Source of the DNA: Singulisphaera sp. GP187
GTDB taxonomy: Bacteria; Planctomycetota; UBA1135; UBA2386
Assembly (NCBI GenBank): GCA_945871815.1
Contig: CAMBXM010000001.1
Span: 1 to 64,000, forward strand
Direction: 5' to 3'
Length of the DNA stretch: 64,000 bases
Positions 1 through 9,215 of the stretch are shown piece after piece. The position numbers and the translations under genes are program-made. Under the pieces are notes generated by a model. It was not told where the DNA came from. It made no database searches and saw nothing but the letters and a program-made list of their open reading frames with translations. Each line of letters opens with the position of its first letter. Position 1 is the first letter of the stretch.

Positions 1-2
1 CC

Positions 3-983
3 GAGGTCCCCATGGAGCCGGACATGGCGCGCAAGATCTCGATGTTCTGCAATGTGCGGCCGGAATCGGTGATCGAAGAACGCGACGTGGACTTCTCGAT
101 CTACGAGGTGCCGCTGATGCTGATGCGCAGCGACTTGCCGCGCCGCATCTTCGACCAACTGCACCTCGAGCAGAAGCGCCCCGCGGACACCAGTGACTGG
201 GAGCGAATGCTCCAGGTCGTCAAGCACCCCGAGCACGAGGTCGAGATCGCCGTCAGCGGCAAGTACATCGAGCTGCACGACGCCTACAAGTCGATCTACG
301 AATCGCTCAGCCACGCCGGCATCGCCCACGCTGCCAAGATCAAGCTGCGCAAGGTCTCGGCCGAAGCGGTCTACAACGACGGCGCTGAGAAGCACCTCGC
401 CGGCGTCGATGGCATTCTCGTCCCCGGTGGCTTCGGCGAACGTGGCTTCGAAGGGAAGATCGCCAGCATCAAGTACGCGCGGGAGAACAAGATCCCGTTC
501 TTCGGAATCTGCTACGGCATGCAGGCCGCGGTCGTCGAGTTTGCGCGCAGCAAGCTCGGCATCACCGATGCGACCACCACCGAGTACGACCCACAGGCCG
601 CCAACCCGGTCATCAGCCTGATGGAGGAGCAGAAACGCGTGAACGACAAGGGCGGCACGATGCGCCTTGGCGCCTTCGACTGCGCGATCAAGCCGGGCAC
701 GCACGCCCACCGCGCCTACGGCAAGGAAGCGATCCGCGAGCGCCATCGCCACCGCTTCGAACTCAACAACGACTACCGCTCGCGACTGAGCGAGGCCGGC
801 ATGGTCATGTCGGGCGTCAATCCGAAGCTCGATCTCGTCGAGATCATCGAGTTGGCGGACCACCCGTTCTTCGTCGGGGTGCAGTTCCACCCCGAGTACA
901 AGACCAAGCCACTGCAACCGCAGCCGCTCTTCCGCGAGTTCATCGGCGCCGCAATCGAGCGCAAGGCAAAGAAGAGCCGCTGA
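3..983 (+). CDS. pyrG: CTP synthase, C-terminal part (cut by window edge)
   Basis: CTP synthase makes CTP from UTP, ATP and glutamine. Only the last ~327 codons lie in the window: the end of the synthetase domain and the whole glutamine amidotransferase domain. The frame is open to the left edge, so the ATG at 12 is internal and not a start. The amidase nucleophile is in GICYGMQ (GICLGMQ in the E. coli enzyme), the oxyanion region is in VPGGFGERG, and the His-Glu pair is in VQFHPEY near the end. The link region KYIELHDAYKS matches the family closely. The gene ends in TGA at 981-983 and is followed by a hairpin. Identification is secure; nothing can be said about its promoter or 5' neighbour. 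Confidence 0.96.
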   Translation, partial: EVPMEPDMARKISMFCNVRPESVIEERDVDFSIYEVPLMLMRSDLPRRIFDQLHLEQKRPADTSDWERMLQVVKHPEHEVEIAVSGKYIELHDAYKSIYESLSHAGIAHAAKIKLRKVSAEAVYNDGAEKHLAGVDGILVPGGFGERGFEGKIASIKYARENKIPFFGICYGMQAAVVEFARSKLGITDATTTEYDPQAANPVISLMEEQKRVNDKGGTMRLGAFDCAIKPGTHAHRAYGKEAIRERHRHRFELNNDYRSRLSEAGMVMSGVNPKLDLVEIIELADHPFFVGVQFHPEYKTKPLQPQPLFREFIGAAIERKAKKSR

Positions 984-992
984 CCACGACGC

Positions 993-1011
993 GCAGCCGC
1001 ACGGCGGCTGC
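993..1011 (+). terminator. Hairpin after pyrG, terminator-like
   Basis: A perfect 8-bp inverted repeat (GCAGCCGC / GCGGCTGC) with a 3-nt loop starts 10 bases after the pyrG stop. It lacks a T tract, so intrinsic termination is an inference; it may only protect the 3' end. Confidence 0.45.
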
Positions 1012-1045
1012 ATGCGGGCGCTTTCCAGTGGCCGGCCGCCGGGGT

Positions 1046-2251
1046 ATGGATGCGCTCATGACGCTCCTCACCCGGCGCGACCCGATGGGCATCTATCAGG
1101 TGCTCTTCGCCTTTGCCCAGCAAACGGGTTCCTACATCGGCGATCCGGGCACCCATCCGTTGAGCCAAGGCTTCCCGCTGGTGACCAGAGTCCCCGGAGG
1201 CCCAGATCTCCCGTCGACCCTGCCGGTCACGGCCACGGATCGCATGTACCCGAAGGCCGACGGCACGCCTTTGCTGCGACAGGCGATCGCGAGTTACTAC
1301 AACCGGCACTACGGGTGCTCGCTCACGGACGCCAACGTGATGCTGTTCGCCGGCGGTCGCCCGGGCCTTGTCGCGCTCCTGTGGATGCTCGAGAAGGACC
1401 TGCGCGTCACGATCGAAGAAACCGAGTACACGCCCTACTGGGACATGCTCCGGCACTGCGCGCGCGACTACACGATCGTCGCCAGCAACGAGCAGAACCG
1501 CTTCCGACCGACGCTCGACGACCATCGCAAGGCGCACCAACAGTCGGACGGGAGCTCGCGCCAACTGCTGCTGCGCAGCAACCCCGGCAACCCGACCGGC
1601 GTGACGCTGCAGCGCGACGACCTCGGCAAACTCGCGACCTGGAGCAAGGAAAAGGGCTTTGCGGCCCTGATCGACGAGGCCTACGAGTTCTTCGTCGATC
1701 CGCCCGAGAGCGTCCTCGCCCACGTGAAGGACCTCGATGCGCACAACCTGTTCGTCGTCGGCGCCGCGACCAAGGGCCTCCAGGCCCCCGGAGCTCGCAC
1801 CGGTTGGGTTTTGGGTCCAGCGCGCGAAATCGAGGTGCTGCGCAACTTCTCGTCGTACGGAATGGGCGGCGTCAGCCAGCTGAGCCAGAACTACGTGCTG
1901 CAGCTGTTCGCCAAGCCACACATCGACGCGGCCCGCATTGCCATCGCCAAGTTCTACGGCGGCCAGCGCACGCGCTATGTCGAGGCCTTGAAGGCCCTGG
2001 GCTTTGTCGACTTCACCGGCAACGGCGGCTTCTACGCCTGGATGAAACTGCCGGGAGGTCTCAACGCCGCCGAGTTCAATCGCCGGTTGTTCAGGCACAA
2101 GGCCGCGATCCTGCCAGGAGAACTCTGCGACATGCACCGCCGCGGGGCGAACTCGCCTCTGGCGCACTTCATCCGCGTGTCGTTCGGGCCGCGTCAACCG
2201 GACGACTTCGCCGGCGACATCGCCGCCCTCCGCGCCGCGTTGAAGGGATGA
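1046..2251 (+). CDS. PLP-dependent aminotransferase, class I/II
   Basis: Fold-type I aminotransferase of about 401 residues, a normal length for the family. It should move an amino group between an amino acid and a 2-oxo acid using pyridoxal phosphate in the cytoplasm. Visible landmarks are SNPGNPTG (about 178-185), DEAY (210-213, cofactor ring contacts), the probable Schiff-base lysine in AATKGLQAPGARTGW (K243) and the carboxylate-binding arginine in FIRVSFG (R377). I prefer the ATG at 1046 over the upstream in-frame GTG at 1028 because the protein then starts just before the first conserved helix. The substrate cannot be told from sequence. It lies downstream of pyrG on the same strand, after a hairpin, so it is probably transcribed separately. 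Confidence 0.88.
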   Translation: MDALMTLLTRRDPMGIYQVLFAFAQQTGSYIGDPGTHPLSQGFPLVTRVPGGPDLPSTLPVTATDRMYPKADGTPLLRQAIASYYNRHYGCSLTDANVMLFAGGRPGLVALLWMLEKDLRVTIEETEYTPYWDMLRHCARDYTIVASNEQNRFRPTLDDHRKAHQQSDGSSRQLLLRSNPGNPTGVTLQRDDLGKLATWSKEKGFAALIDEAYEFFVDPPESVLAHVKDLDAHNLFVVGAATKGLQAPGARTGWVLGPAREIEVLRNFSSYGMGGVSQLSQNYVLQLFAKPHIDAARIAIAKFYGGQRTRYVEALKALGFVDFTGNGGFYAWMKLPGGLNAAEFNRRLFRHKAAILPGELCDMHRRGANSPLAHFIRVSFGPRQPDDFAGDIAALRAALKG

Positions 2252-2523
2252 GCCCGCATTGGACAGAAAGTGCGCGGAGCCCCGCGAACCGCACCTGAAG
2301 GCCGCACCAAAATCGGTGGCCGCGGTCGCCACCATAGGGCACTGGGCCGCTGTCGCTGGGACCCCGATGCGGCCAGCAGCCGCGCCCGCAGCGACTCGGT
2401 GCGCATGCTGCCTCTGCTTGCCAACGACGACGCAGAACCCCAGGCGCCAGCGCCGACCGGATGCGGCCCTGCCCCGCCGTCGCTAGACTGTTCGCTCCTG
2501 CACCCGACCCCGCACCCGTGCTC

Positions 2524-4794
2524 ATGACCCATCGTCCGTTTGTCTCCAGCCTCGTTGCGTTCACCCTCGTCGCCAGCGCTGCCGCACAAGCCAACGAGGA
2601 AGCCGACTTCAACCAGCGTCAGGCCAAGTCGCTGAACGCGTTCGCCAAGAAGTCCTTCGACAAGGGTTTCCCGCGCATCGCCAAAGTCGTCTGGCTGCAG
2701 GTCCACAAGCTCTACGACCCGGACAACGTCGAAGCATGGACCGGACTCGGCTACGTGAAGGTCGGCAACAGCTGGAACCCCGACACAAACAAGCCATACC
2801 CCAAGACCGACACAGGAAACGGCGCCGAAGGCCAGCCACTGCAGCGCGCCTACGAACAGCTGAAGAAGGACCTCGCCGGTATGCACCGCTTGCAGGCCGA
2901 CAAGTGGGGCAAGGCCGGGCGCACCGACCGAGCGAACCACCATTGGCGCATGGTGCTGCGCTGGGTCGACGACGATGAACAGGCCAAGAAGGCGCTCGAT
3001 TACGTCGAGGTCGGCGCGCTGTCCGGGACCGGCCTAGAGAAGAGCCTCTATGATCGCAGCAAGGCGATCGAGAAGGCAGTCGAGGAACAGTCGAAGACCG
3101 ACTACGAGGTCAAGCAGGTCACCGACGTCCAGTGCGAGCCGCTGGACCGCGCTCAGGTGAAGTACATCACAGTGAGGTCCGAGCACTTCACGCTGCACGG
3201 CGACGAAGACCAACTCGACAGCCTCTGCAACGGGCTGCGTTGGGCCGAGCGCACACTGCGCGTGTGCAAGGTCGCGTTCCCGTGGCCGGTAAAGGACGGA
3301 GCCTGGCCGCAGGACTGGGCGTGCTTCGACGCCAAGGAGACCTTTCAGCAGATCCTCAAGGCAAACCAGGTCCCCGACCTCGAATGGCGACTCGAGAACA
3401 CCGCAAGCTGCGGCATCGGGCGCACCAACGTTGCCGCTACCACGGGCGTTCAGGTACTGCTCGACTCGTGCGTGCGCAACGTCGCGCGTGGCTGCGCCGG
3501 CTTCGCTTCCGACGCGTATGTGGAAGGCATCGGCCACACGCTGGTCGGCATGATCTTCAACAACAACCGACTGTTCTCGGTCGACCTGAAGAAGCAGCAG
3601 GGCACGACTGCGAGCGAAGAGGACCGCGAGTTCCAGTCCCCGGACTTCGACGTCTGGAAGAATCTGAGCCTCGAACTCGCCTGGCGCAGCACCGGCGGCA
3701 TCCCGGCCAACAGGCTGCCGTTCTGCGAGGCGTCGAACTTCAGCAACGAAGAGCGCATCAAGGCTTGGTCGTTCTGCGACTACATGATGCGTCGCGACCC
3801 CGAGATGCTGCGCACCATGGACGCCATCGCCGTGGACATGCAGCAGAAGCGCCAGAAGCAGCCCGCTGACTTCGACAAGCAGTTCGAAGAGCAGCACAAG
3901 CTGCCTGTCGCGCAGCTCGACAAGGAGTGGGAAGACTTCTGGACCGGCGCGTCACCCGTGCTGAAGGCCATCCAGAACAACACGCCGCCGCTCGCCGCGA
4001 TCAGCAAGGGCGTGGACAAGTGGCTCGAGGCTTACAACGCCGCACGCAAGACGTTTGGCAAGACGCCCGTCACTTGGTCGGCCAACTTCTCCTCGCGCTG
4101 CAAGGAGCACGCGGAGTACCTCAAGAAGAACAAGGACCTGCGCGACCCAGCGTCGATGCACACGCAGTCCGTCGATCTCGGCGGCAGCTACGTCGGCAGT
4201 CTGTTTGCCCAAATGGCGCTGGTGATCCCGGACGCCAGCATCGGCAACGCCAAGAAGACCTTTGAAAAATGGGTCTACCTGCCCGGCTATCGCGACGCGC
4301 TGGTCAACAACACGATCCTCTCGGTCGGCATGTATCTCGAAGGCGACGTGCTGGTGATCAATGCCACGAGCGGCATCGGCCAGCCAAAGGCCGCGAGTGC
4401 CGGTGCCGATTGCTATCCGCCGCGCACCGACGGCGGGCTCACCTTCGAACGCGAAGTCGCGGTGGCGGACCTCGGATCCGAGGTCGAGGCATTGCTCAAG
4501 AAGCACGGGCGCGAGGGCCAGAAGACCATCGGCTTCCCACTCACGATCCACTTCGGCAGCACCGGCGGCCTCGGTGTTCGCGGCTCCCTCAACTGTTCGA
4601 TGCGTGGCCCGAAGGGCGACGCGATCGAGGGCGTGCTGGTGTTCGACGATGGCACCGTGCGGACCACGTCCGCCCCCGGCATGGCAACGTTCTGGCCGCT
4701 CGATCCGCTGCCAAAGGGCAAGGTCCAGTTCGCCTGGAGTTGGATGGGCGGCGACGCGCAACAGGTACTGAAGGGCGGGTTCTCCGCGAAGTGA
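2524..4794 (+). CDS. Secreted protein with C-terminal CAP-like domain
   Basis: About 756 residues. The ATG at 2524 gives a clean signal peptide (MTHRPFVSSLVAF..., cleavage near AAAQA); an in-frame ATG 63 bases upstream would put an odd proline-rich leader in front. The N-terminal third has helical, tetratricopeptide-like character. The middle (around VRSEHFTLHGDED) resembles the start of a peptidase-MA-like region, but I see no HExxH. The last ~280 residues carry CAP/SCP-like features: W-SANFSSRCKEHAEYL, a later conserved His (MHTQ), and KWVYLPGYRDALVNNTILSVG, which mirrors the family pattern W..SPGHR..LL....VG with the His of GHR replaced by Tyr. Function unknown; probably an extracellular or periplasmic binding protein. 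It is convergent with the protease gene at 5056. Confidence 0.75.
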   Translation: MTHRPFVSSLVAFTLVASAAAQANEEADFNQRQAKSLNAFAKKSFDKGFPRIAKVVWLQVHKLYDPDNVEAWTGLGYVKVGNSWNPDTNKPYPKTDTGNGAEGQPLQRAYEQLKKDLAGMHRLQADKWGKAGRTDRANHHWRMVLRWVDDDEQAKKALDYVEVGALSGTGLEKSLYDRSKAIEKAVEEQSKTDYEVKQVTDVQCEPLDRAQVKYITVRSEHFTLHGDEDQLDSLCNGLRWAERTLRVCKVAFPWPVKDGAWPQDWACFDAKETFQQILKANQVPDLEWRLENTASCGIGRTNVAATTGVQVLLDSCVRNVARGCAGFASDAYVEGIGHTLVGMIFNNNRLFSVDLKKQQGTTASEEDREFQSPDFDVWKNLSLELAWRSTGGIPANRLPFCEASNFSNEERIKAWSFCDYMMRRDPEMLRTMDAIAVDMQQKRQKQPADFDKQFEEQHKLPVAQLDKEWEDFWTGASPVLKAIQNNTPPLAAISKGVDKWLEAYNAARKTFGKTPVTWSANFSSRCKEHAEYLKKNKDLRDPASMHTQSVDLGGSYVGSLFAQMALVIPDASIGNAKKTFEKWVYLPGYRDALVNNTILSVGMYLEGDVLVINATSGIGQPKAASAGADCYPPRTDGGLTFEREVAVADLGSEVEALLKKHGREGQKTIGFPLTIHFGSTGGLGVRGSLNCSMRGPKGDAIEGVLVFDDGTVRTTSAPGMATFWPLDPLPKGKVQFAWSWMGGDAQQVLKGGFSAK

Positions 4795-4866
4795 GACCTC
4801 GCAGCCGCTGCGTTCGGCGCCGACGCCTCACCTCGGCAGCCGAGCGGCCTGCGACTCCGCCCCGGC

Positions 4867-4900
4867 GTGCCTGACCAGACTGCGTGCCTGACCAGACTGC
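4867..4900. repeat. Tandem duplication of 17 bp
   Basis: GTGCCTGACCAGACTGC occurs twice in direct succession between the convergent genes ending at 4794 and 5056. Both copies are identical, so the duplication is recent or maintained. No function is evident. Confidence 0.8.
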
Positions 4901-5055
4901 GCGCCGAGCGAGAACGCAGCGCGTAGCACGCGGCACGGGAACCCCGTGGCCGCGGTCCTCGGCTTCGACTGGTGCGGCCGGTGCCTGCAAGGGCATGGCC
5001 GGCCAGCGTGTCGGCCAGATCTACGCCGCAACCACGCGCCATCCGGCTCTGCCGC

Positions 5056-7980
5056 TCACCAGAACAGGCGCTTGCCAGTCCACTTGACCGCCAGCACCTC
5101 GGAGCCGCGGGCGATCCAAACGCGCCACTCTGCCCCGTCATAGCTGCCGAGTTGGCGATCGTTCCAGAGGTCGCGGAGGGACGCGACGCTGTCGATGCGC
5201 TTCAGCACCGGATCGCCGCTCTCGCTGCGCAGTTCGATCGCCAGCACAAGGTCGCCGTCCTTCACGTCGACACCCTCTCTCTGCTCGCCCGGAAAGTACT
5301 TCTCCACCACGACCGCGGACTCAGGGATCTGCTGGGGCTCGCCCGTGGCGTCGCCAGTGAACTGACGATGCAGCGAGATCGCCGCCGCCCGCATCCGCGT
5401 TTCGTCTTCAGCAAACGGGAAGTCGCGGACCTGCAATCCCGACTGGCGGAGTACGGCGAAGACCTCGGCAGCAAGGGGGGCGATCCGAAGCGTGTTGCTC
5501 TGGCCGTTTTGCAGGAGCTTCAACTCGATCTCGACCAAAGGCCTCGCATTCTGCAACTGGAGTGCAAACGCCGGGCTCCACGAGATCTGCGTCCCGTCGA
5601 GAGCGACGATGCAATCGCCAGCCCTGACGCCGGCACGCGCGGCCGGGCCACGCGGGTCGCAATCGAGCACTAGCACTTTGCCGTTGTCGTCGAGCACGCG
5701 CATGCCGAGATCCGCACTTCGCAACTTGTAGGCTTGCAGCAGCAGCGAGAGAACCTGCTGGCGCACGTGGTCGACCTCGATCGCGTAGCCCTTGTTGTTG
5801 AACGTGCCACCGCCAGCGCTGTTGATCCCGACAAGGCGGCCGCGCATGTCCAGCAAGGCACCGCCGCTATTGCCGCCGTTGATCGCCGCATCCGTCTCGA
5901 CCAACGGACCGAGCTTCTCGAAGCGCCCCTTCACCCGGATCGATTGGTCCTTGGCCGAGACGATACCGAACGTCACCGTGTTGGCACGTCCGTGCGGATT
6001 GCCGATCGCCGCGACCCATTCGCCAACGGCGAGAGCCTCGCTACTGCCGAGCTCGATGGCGTGCACTGTTTCGCCAGCTTCGAGTTCGAGCTGCAGCAAG
6101 GACAGGTCGTCCTCGCGCGAGATGCTGAGCACCTTGACGCGATACTCCTTGCCGCCGAACACCCGCGCCGTGACCTGATGGTCTTGCACCATCGAACCAT
6201 CCGGTTTGGTCGCGTCGTCGACCACGTGCCAGTTGGACAGCGCCAAGCCCGACGCATCGATGATCACGCCCGAACCCAGGCTCATCGGCACGAACTTCTG
6301 CTCCTTCATCGAGGCGAACGGGTCGTCCTCATCGACGGCGGTCACATTCCTCGAAACGTAGATGTTGAGCATGGCCCCAGCCTGCTGCTCGACCATGCGT
6401 GAAAGCGCGGTCCGCCGCGCTTCCCGGCGTTCCGGATCCCGCCCCGCGGCGCGGATCGACTCGGTCGCAGTCGCGTGCTCTTCGATCTGCTCCTGGAAGG
6501 CGCGGCGGACGCGCGCGATGCCGACAAACGTCGACAGGTTGGTCTCGGTCGACACGCGATCGCCACGCTGCGCGAACTGCATCTCGATCGGATCGATGGC
6601 GCCGGCGTCGCCGATTCCGAGCAGGTGTCCGTGGACATCGATGACGGCCCCGCCGCCATTTTGATTGCCGAGGTTGGCGTCGGCCTGGATGCGACCACCC
6701 TCGCGATCCCGCTTGGCCGAGACGACGCCCGCCGTGACGACCGCAGCTCCATAGGGCCTGCCGACCGCGAGCATCACCTCGCCGACCTCGATGTCGTCGT
6801 CTTGGTTGCACACGGCTGCCGACAAGGTCGCACCGACCGGCAGCTTCACTCGGAGCAGCGCCAGATTGATGCTCGAGCTCGTGTGCAGCAGCTCTGCCTC
6901 GTAGACCGAGCCATCCGCAACGCGAAGGCGCGGCGTGCCCTTCTTGGCGACGTGCGCATTGCACACGACCAAACCCGTAGCCGAGAGGACCACGCCGGAG
7001 CCGAGTCCTGGCACGCGCACCACGCCACCAGGATCGAGCGGACCGGCCTTCGGAAACTCGCCCTCGCCAGCCCACACGGTGACGACCGACGGCAGCATGG
7101 CCTGCACGGCCGCGGCTTGCGGGTGCACGGGGCCGGCCTTCGGGGCCCCACCGCCGAGCGCCGAGGCGAACACCGTTTGGATGCACGAAGCCGTGACCAG
7201 CGCACCAAAGCTCGGCTTCAGCAGGTCCTCGAGCTTCGGGTCGGAAACGTCGCGTTGCACGTGTTCGCTGGCGTAGATCCCGAGCACCCGTCCCTGCGCG
7301 TCAAACGCCGGCGCGCCGTCGCAGCGTTCGTCGTTGCGCGAATCGCACAAGAACACCTGTTCGGCGGCCAACTGGGCCCCGCCGATCTCGATGCCCGACG
7401 AGGCGTTGCTGGCGACCCCGAGGAAGGCGAGCATGTCCTTGCCGTCTGGTCGCGAGAGAACGACGACCGGCTCACCGATCGCGGGGCGCGGCGCGCCAAA
7501 GGTCGCGGCGACGAGGCCACCCTCCGGCGGCGTGACCTTGAGCAGCACCAGCCCCGTAGCGTCATCGATCGCCTCGATCGCAGCGGGCAGCTGCGTGTTA
7601 GCCGCGTCGTCGAGCTGCACCAACAGGCGCTTGTCCGTCGCACCCTGCACTTCGCGCACGAGGTGGCGAAAGGTCAGCACCAGGCCCTTCTGGTCGACAA
7701 CCACGCCGCTCGCCATGCGCACGATCGGGAACTTGCCGCGCGGCCCGTCGACTTCGACGACGACGTGCACCACGCTGCGGCGGACCTTGGCGACGAGGGC
7801 TGCGGATCCGCTCGGATCTACTGCGGCGGCGGCAACAGTCGGCGCTCGAAGCAGCGTCGGGTTGCCAACAGCTGGACCGCCTGGGCTCTGGGCCGCGAGC
7901 GGCAGCATCAGCGACAACAGAGCCCACGACGGGGGGCCGAACGCGGGAAGATCCGAGGACGCAGAACGCGGACGCAGCAT
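5056..7980 (-). CDS. HtrA/Deg-like protease with three trypsin folds, one active
   Basis: 974 residues with a signal peptide (about 1-31), so it acts outside the cytoplasm. Three trypsin-like domains follow one another. Domain 1 (about 60-250) keeps a His (H106, FRHLV), but the Asp position reads G143 (GLVLLK) and the serine loop reads RCDGAPA, without Ser. Domain 2 (about 290-480) keeps H343 (NAHV) but has Asn for Asp (INLALL, N372) and Asn for Ser (NQNGGGA, N441). Domain 3 (about 535-750) has a full triad: H585 (NWHVV), D625 (DDLSLL) and S705 (GGNSGGA). A PDZ domain follows (about 757-835), with GPAARAGVRAGD as its ligand-loop region, and then a divergent second PDZ-like tail. Domains 1 and 2 are therefore probably pseudoproteases. 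The secreted CxxC-protein gene lies 39 bp upstream on the same strand (stop at 8020) and may be co-transcribed. Confidence 0.88.
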   Translation of the reverse strand: MLRPRSASSDLPAFGPPSWALLSLMLPLAAQSPGGPAVGNPTLLRAPTVAAAAVDPSGSAALVAKVRRSVVHVVVEVDGPRGKFPIVRMASGVVVDQKGLVLTFRHLVREVQGATDKRLLVQLDDAANTQLPAAIEAIDDATGLVLLKVTPPEGGLVAATFGAPRPAIGEPVVVLSRPDGKDMLAFLGVASNASSGIEIGGAQLAAEQVFLCDSRNDERCDGAPAFDAQGRVLGIYASEHVQRDVSDPKLEDLLKPSFGALVTASCIQTVFASALGGGAPKAGPVHPQAAAVQAMLPSVVTVWAGEGEFPKAGPLDPGGVVRVPGLGSGVVLSATGLVVCNAHVAKKGTPRLRVADGSVYEAELLHTSSSINLALLRVKLPVGATLSAAVCNQDDDIEVGEVMLAVGRPYGAAVVTAGVVSAKRDREGGRIQADANLGNQNGGGAVIDVHGHLLGIGDAGAIDPIEMQFAQRGDRVSTETNLSTFVGIARVRRAFQEQIEEHATATESIRAAGRDPERREARRTALSRMVEQQAGAMLNIYVSRNVTAVDEDDPFASMKEQKFVPMSLGSGVIIDASGLALSNWHVVDDATKPDGSMVQDHQVTARVFGGKEYRVKVLSISREDDLSLLQLELEAGETVHAIELGSSEALAVGEWVAAIGNPHGRANTVTFGIVSAKDQSIRVKGRFEKLGPLVETDAAINGGNSGGALLDMRGRLVGINSAGGGTFNNKGYAIEVDHVRQQVLSLLLQAYKLRSADLGMRVLDDNGKVLVLDCDPRGPAARAGVRAGDCIVALDGTQISWSPAFALQLQNARPLVEIELKLLQNGQSNTLRIAPLAAEVFAVLRQSGLQVRDFPFAEDETRMRAAAISLHRQFTGDATGEPQQIPESAVVVEKYFPGEQREGVDVKDGDLVLAIELRSESGDPVLKRIDSVASLRDLWNDRQLGSYDGAEWRVWIARGSEVLAVKWTGKRLFW

Positions 7981-8019
7981 CCGCCGGAGACTACCGGCTC
8001 GGCGTCGCGCGGGGCAGCG

Positions 8020-8925
8020 TCACTTGCCCTTGCTGTCCTTACCCGACTTCTCGTCTTTGCCCGCTCCGTCCACTTTCGCATTCGCCTCGGCGCGCTTGTG
8101 GACCAGCTCGAGCATTCGCTTCTGGTGCTTCAGGTAGTGGGCCGTGTGCGCAGCCACCATCTTCATCGTGTTCGCTTCGTTCTCCTCGTGGCCTTGGAAC
8201 TGCGAACCACCGTAGACCTTGTTCATCACGTCATCAGTCGACTTGATGGTCCGCTTCAGCGCCGGAAAGGTCGCCTGCACGCTCTCCATCATCTTGGTCA
8301 GCGCCTTGACCTCCTTGCGGGCTTTGGGTCCACCGACCGGGGCGAAGTCCTCGAGCTGCTTCAGCAGAGCGTCGGTCTGCGTCAGAGCCTTCTGCAGGTC
8401 CTTGTCTTTCGCGTCTGCGAACGAGGGTTTGAAGGCCGCCATCTCGACGAAGCGCTTGCCGTCGCAGGTGGCGCACTTCCAGCCGCCGTCGCCCGAGCAG
8501 CCAGGACACTTGGTCGGCTTGGGCGCCCCGGCGACGCCGATCTCACCGCGACCGGCGCACAGCACGCAGATCAGGAACGAAGCCGCGCCACAGGCAGGAC
8601 ACGGCGCTGTGTGCAGTGGGTCTTTCAGCTTGCCCTCGCCGGCGCACATGCGGCAAGGGGCCTCGCGCTCGGGTTTGCGCTCGCAGTCGAGGCAGAACTT
8701 CGCGTCTTCGGGATAGCGCTCGCACGTCGTGCACTTCACCTTGCCCTTGCCGACGCAGTTGGGGCACTCGTCGCCCTTGTACTCGGCCCACTGGGCAACG
8801 CCGTTCTCGTCCACCACGGTGGCGCGTTCGAGCTTCTCTGGGATCAGAACCTTCTGTTGCGCCGAACCGACGGCGGCGAAGACGAACAGCGCGACCAGGG
8901 ACAACAGGGGGGACATCGCGAACAT
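8020..8925 (-). CDS. Secreted zinc-finger-like protein with eight CxxC motifs
   Basis: 301 residues, with a signal peptide ending near GSAQQ. Residues about 50-160 hold eight CxxC pairs (CPNC, CTTC, CLDC, CRMC, CPAC, CVLC, CPGC, CATC), several in the CxxCxGxG style of the DnaJ cysteine-rich domain. That arrangement would fit four zinc sites. The second half is helical and charged, and ends in a Lys/Asp-rich tail. No J domain is present, so this is not DnaJ. An exported protein with so many thiols is unusual; metal binding or a redox role is possible. It lies directly upstream of the three-domain protease on the same strand (39-bp gap), which suggests a shared envelope quality-control role, but that is inference. 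Confidence 0.8.
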   Translation of the reverse strand: MFAMSPLLSLVALFVFAAVGSAQQKVLIPEKLERATVVDENGVAQWAEYKGDECPNCVGKGKVKCTTCERYPEDAKFCLDCERKPEREAPCRMCAGEGKLKDPLHTAPCPACGAASFLICVLCAGRGEIGVAGAPKPTKCPGCSGDGGWKCATCDGKRFVEMAAFKPSFADAKDKDLQKALTQTDALLKQLEDFAPVGGPKARKEVKALTKMMESVQATFPALKRTIKSTDDVMNKVYGGSQFQGHEENEANTMKMVAAHTAHYLKHQKRMLELVHKRAEANAKVDGAGKDEKSGKDSKGK

Positions 8926-9215
8926 CGTGGACTCCTCGAACTCTCGCGCAACGGGCGGATGCGGGCGGCAGCCACCGACGCGCGGGGTGCAGAAAGGCTG
9001 CAGGGTTTCAGAATAGCCGGCGCGCGGCGCCGAGCCACAGCGACCAAGGCAGGTCGCGGACTCGAAGCGGGATCCACGGACTCCGCAGGGAGTAGGCCAC
9101 CTCGCCAGCGATCGTCGGGGTCACAGCCAGCTGCCAGTGCCTGTGGCCCTCCCTTGTAGCAGCCGAGTCCCTGCCTCGGCATATCGCCCGACCGCCGGCG
9201 ACGGCAGCCAGGCGG

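Noticed and set aside
6475-9159. 894-codon plus-strand open frame across the protease and CxxC genes
   Set aside because: Antisense to two well-supported genes; composition is Arg/His/Ala-rich, typical of shadow frames in high-GC DNA.
9008-9215. Minus-strand frame ending in an aromatic-rich stretch near 9008
   Set aside because: Overlaps the 3' end of the secreted propeller gene in another frame and has no start or domain of its own.
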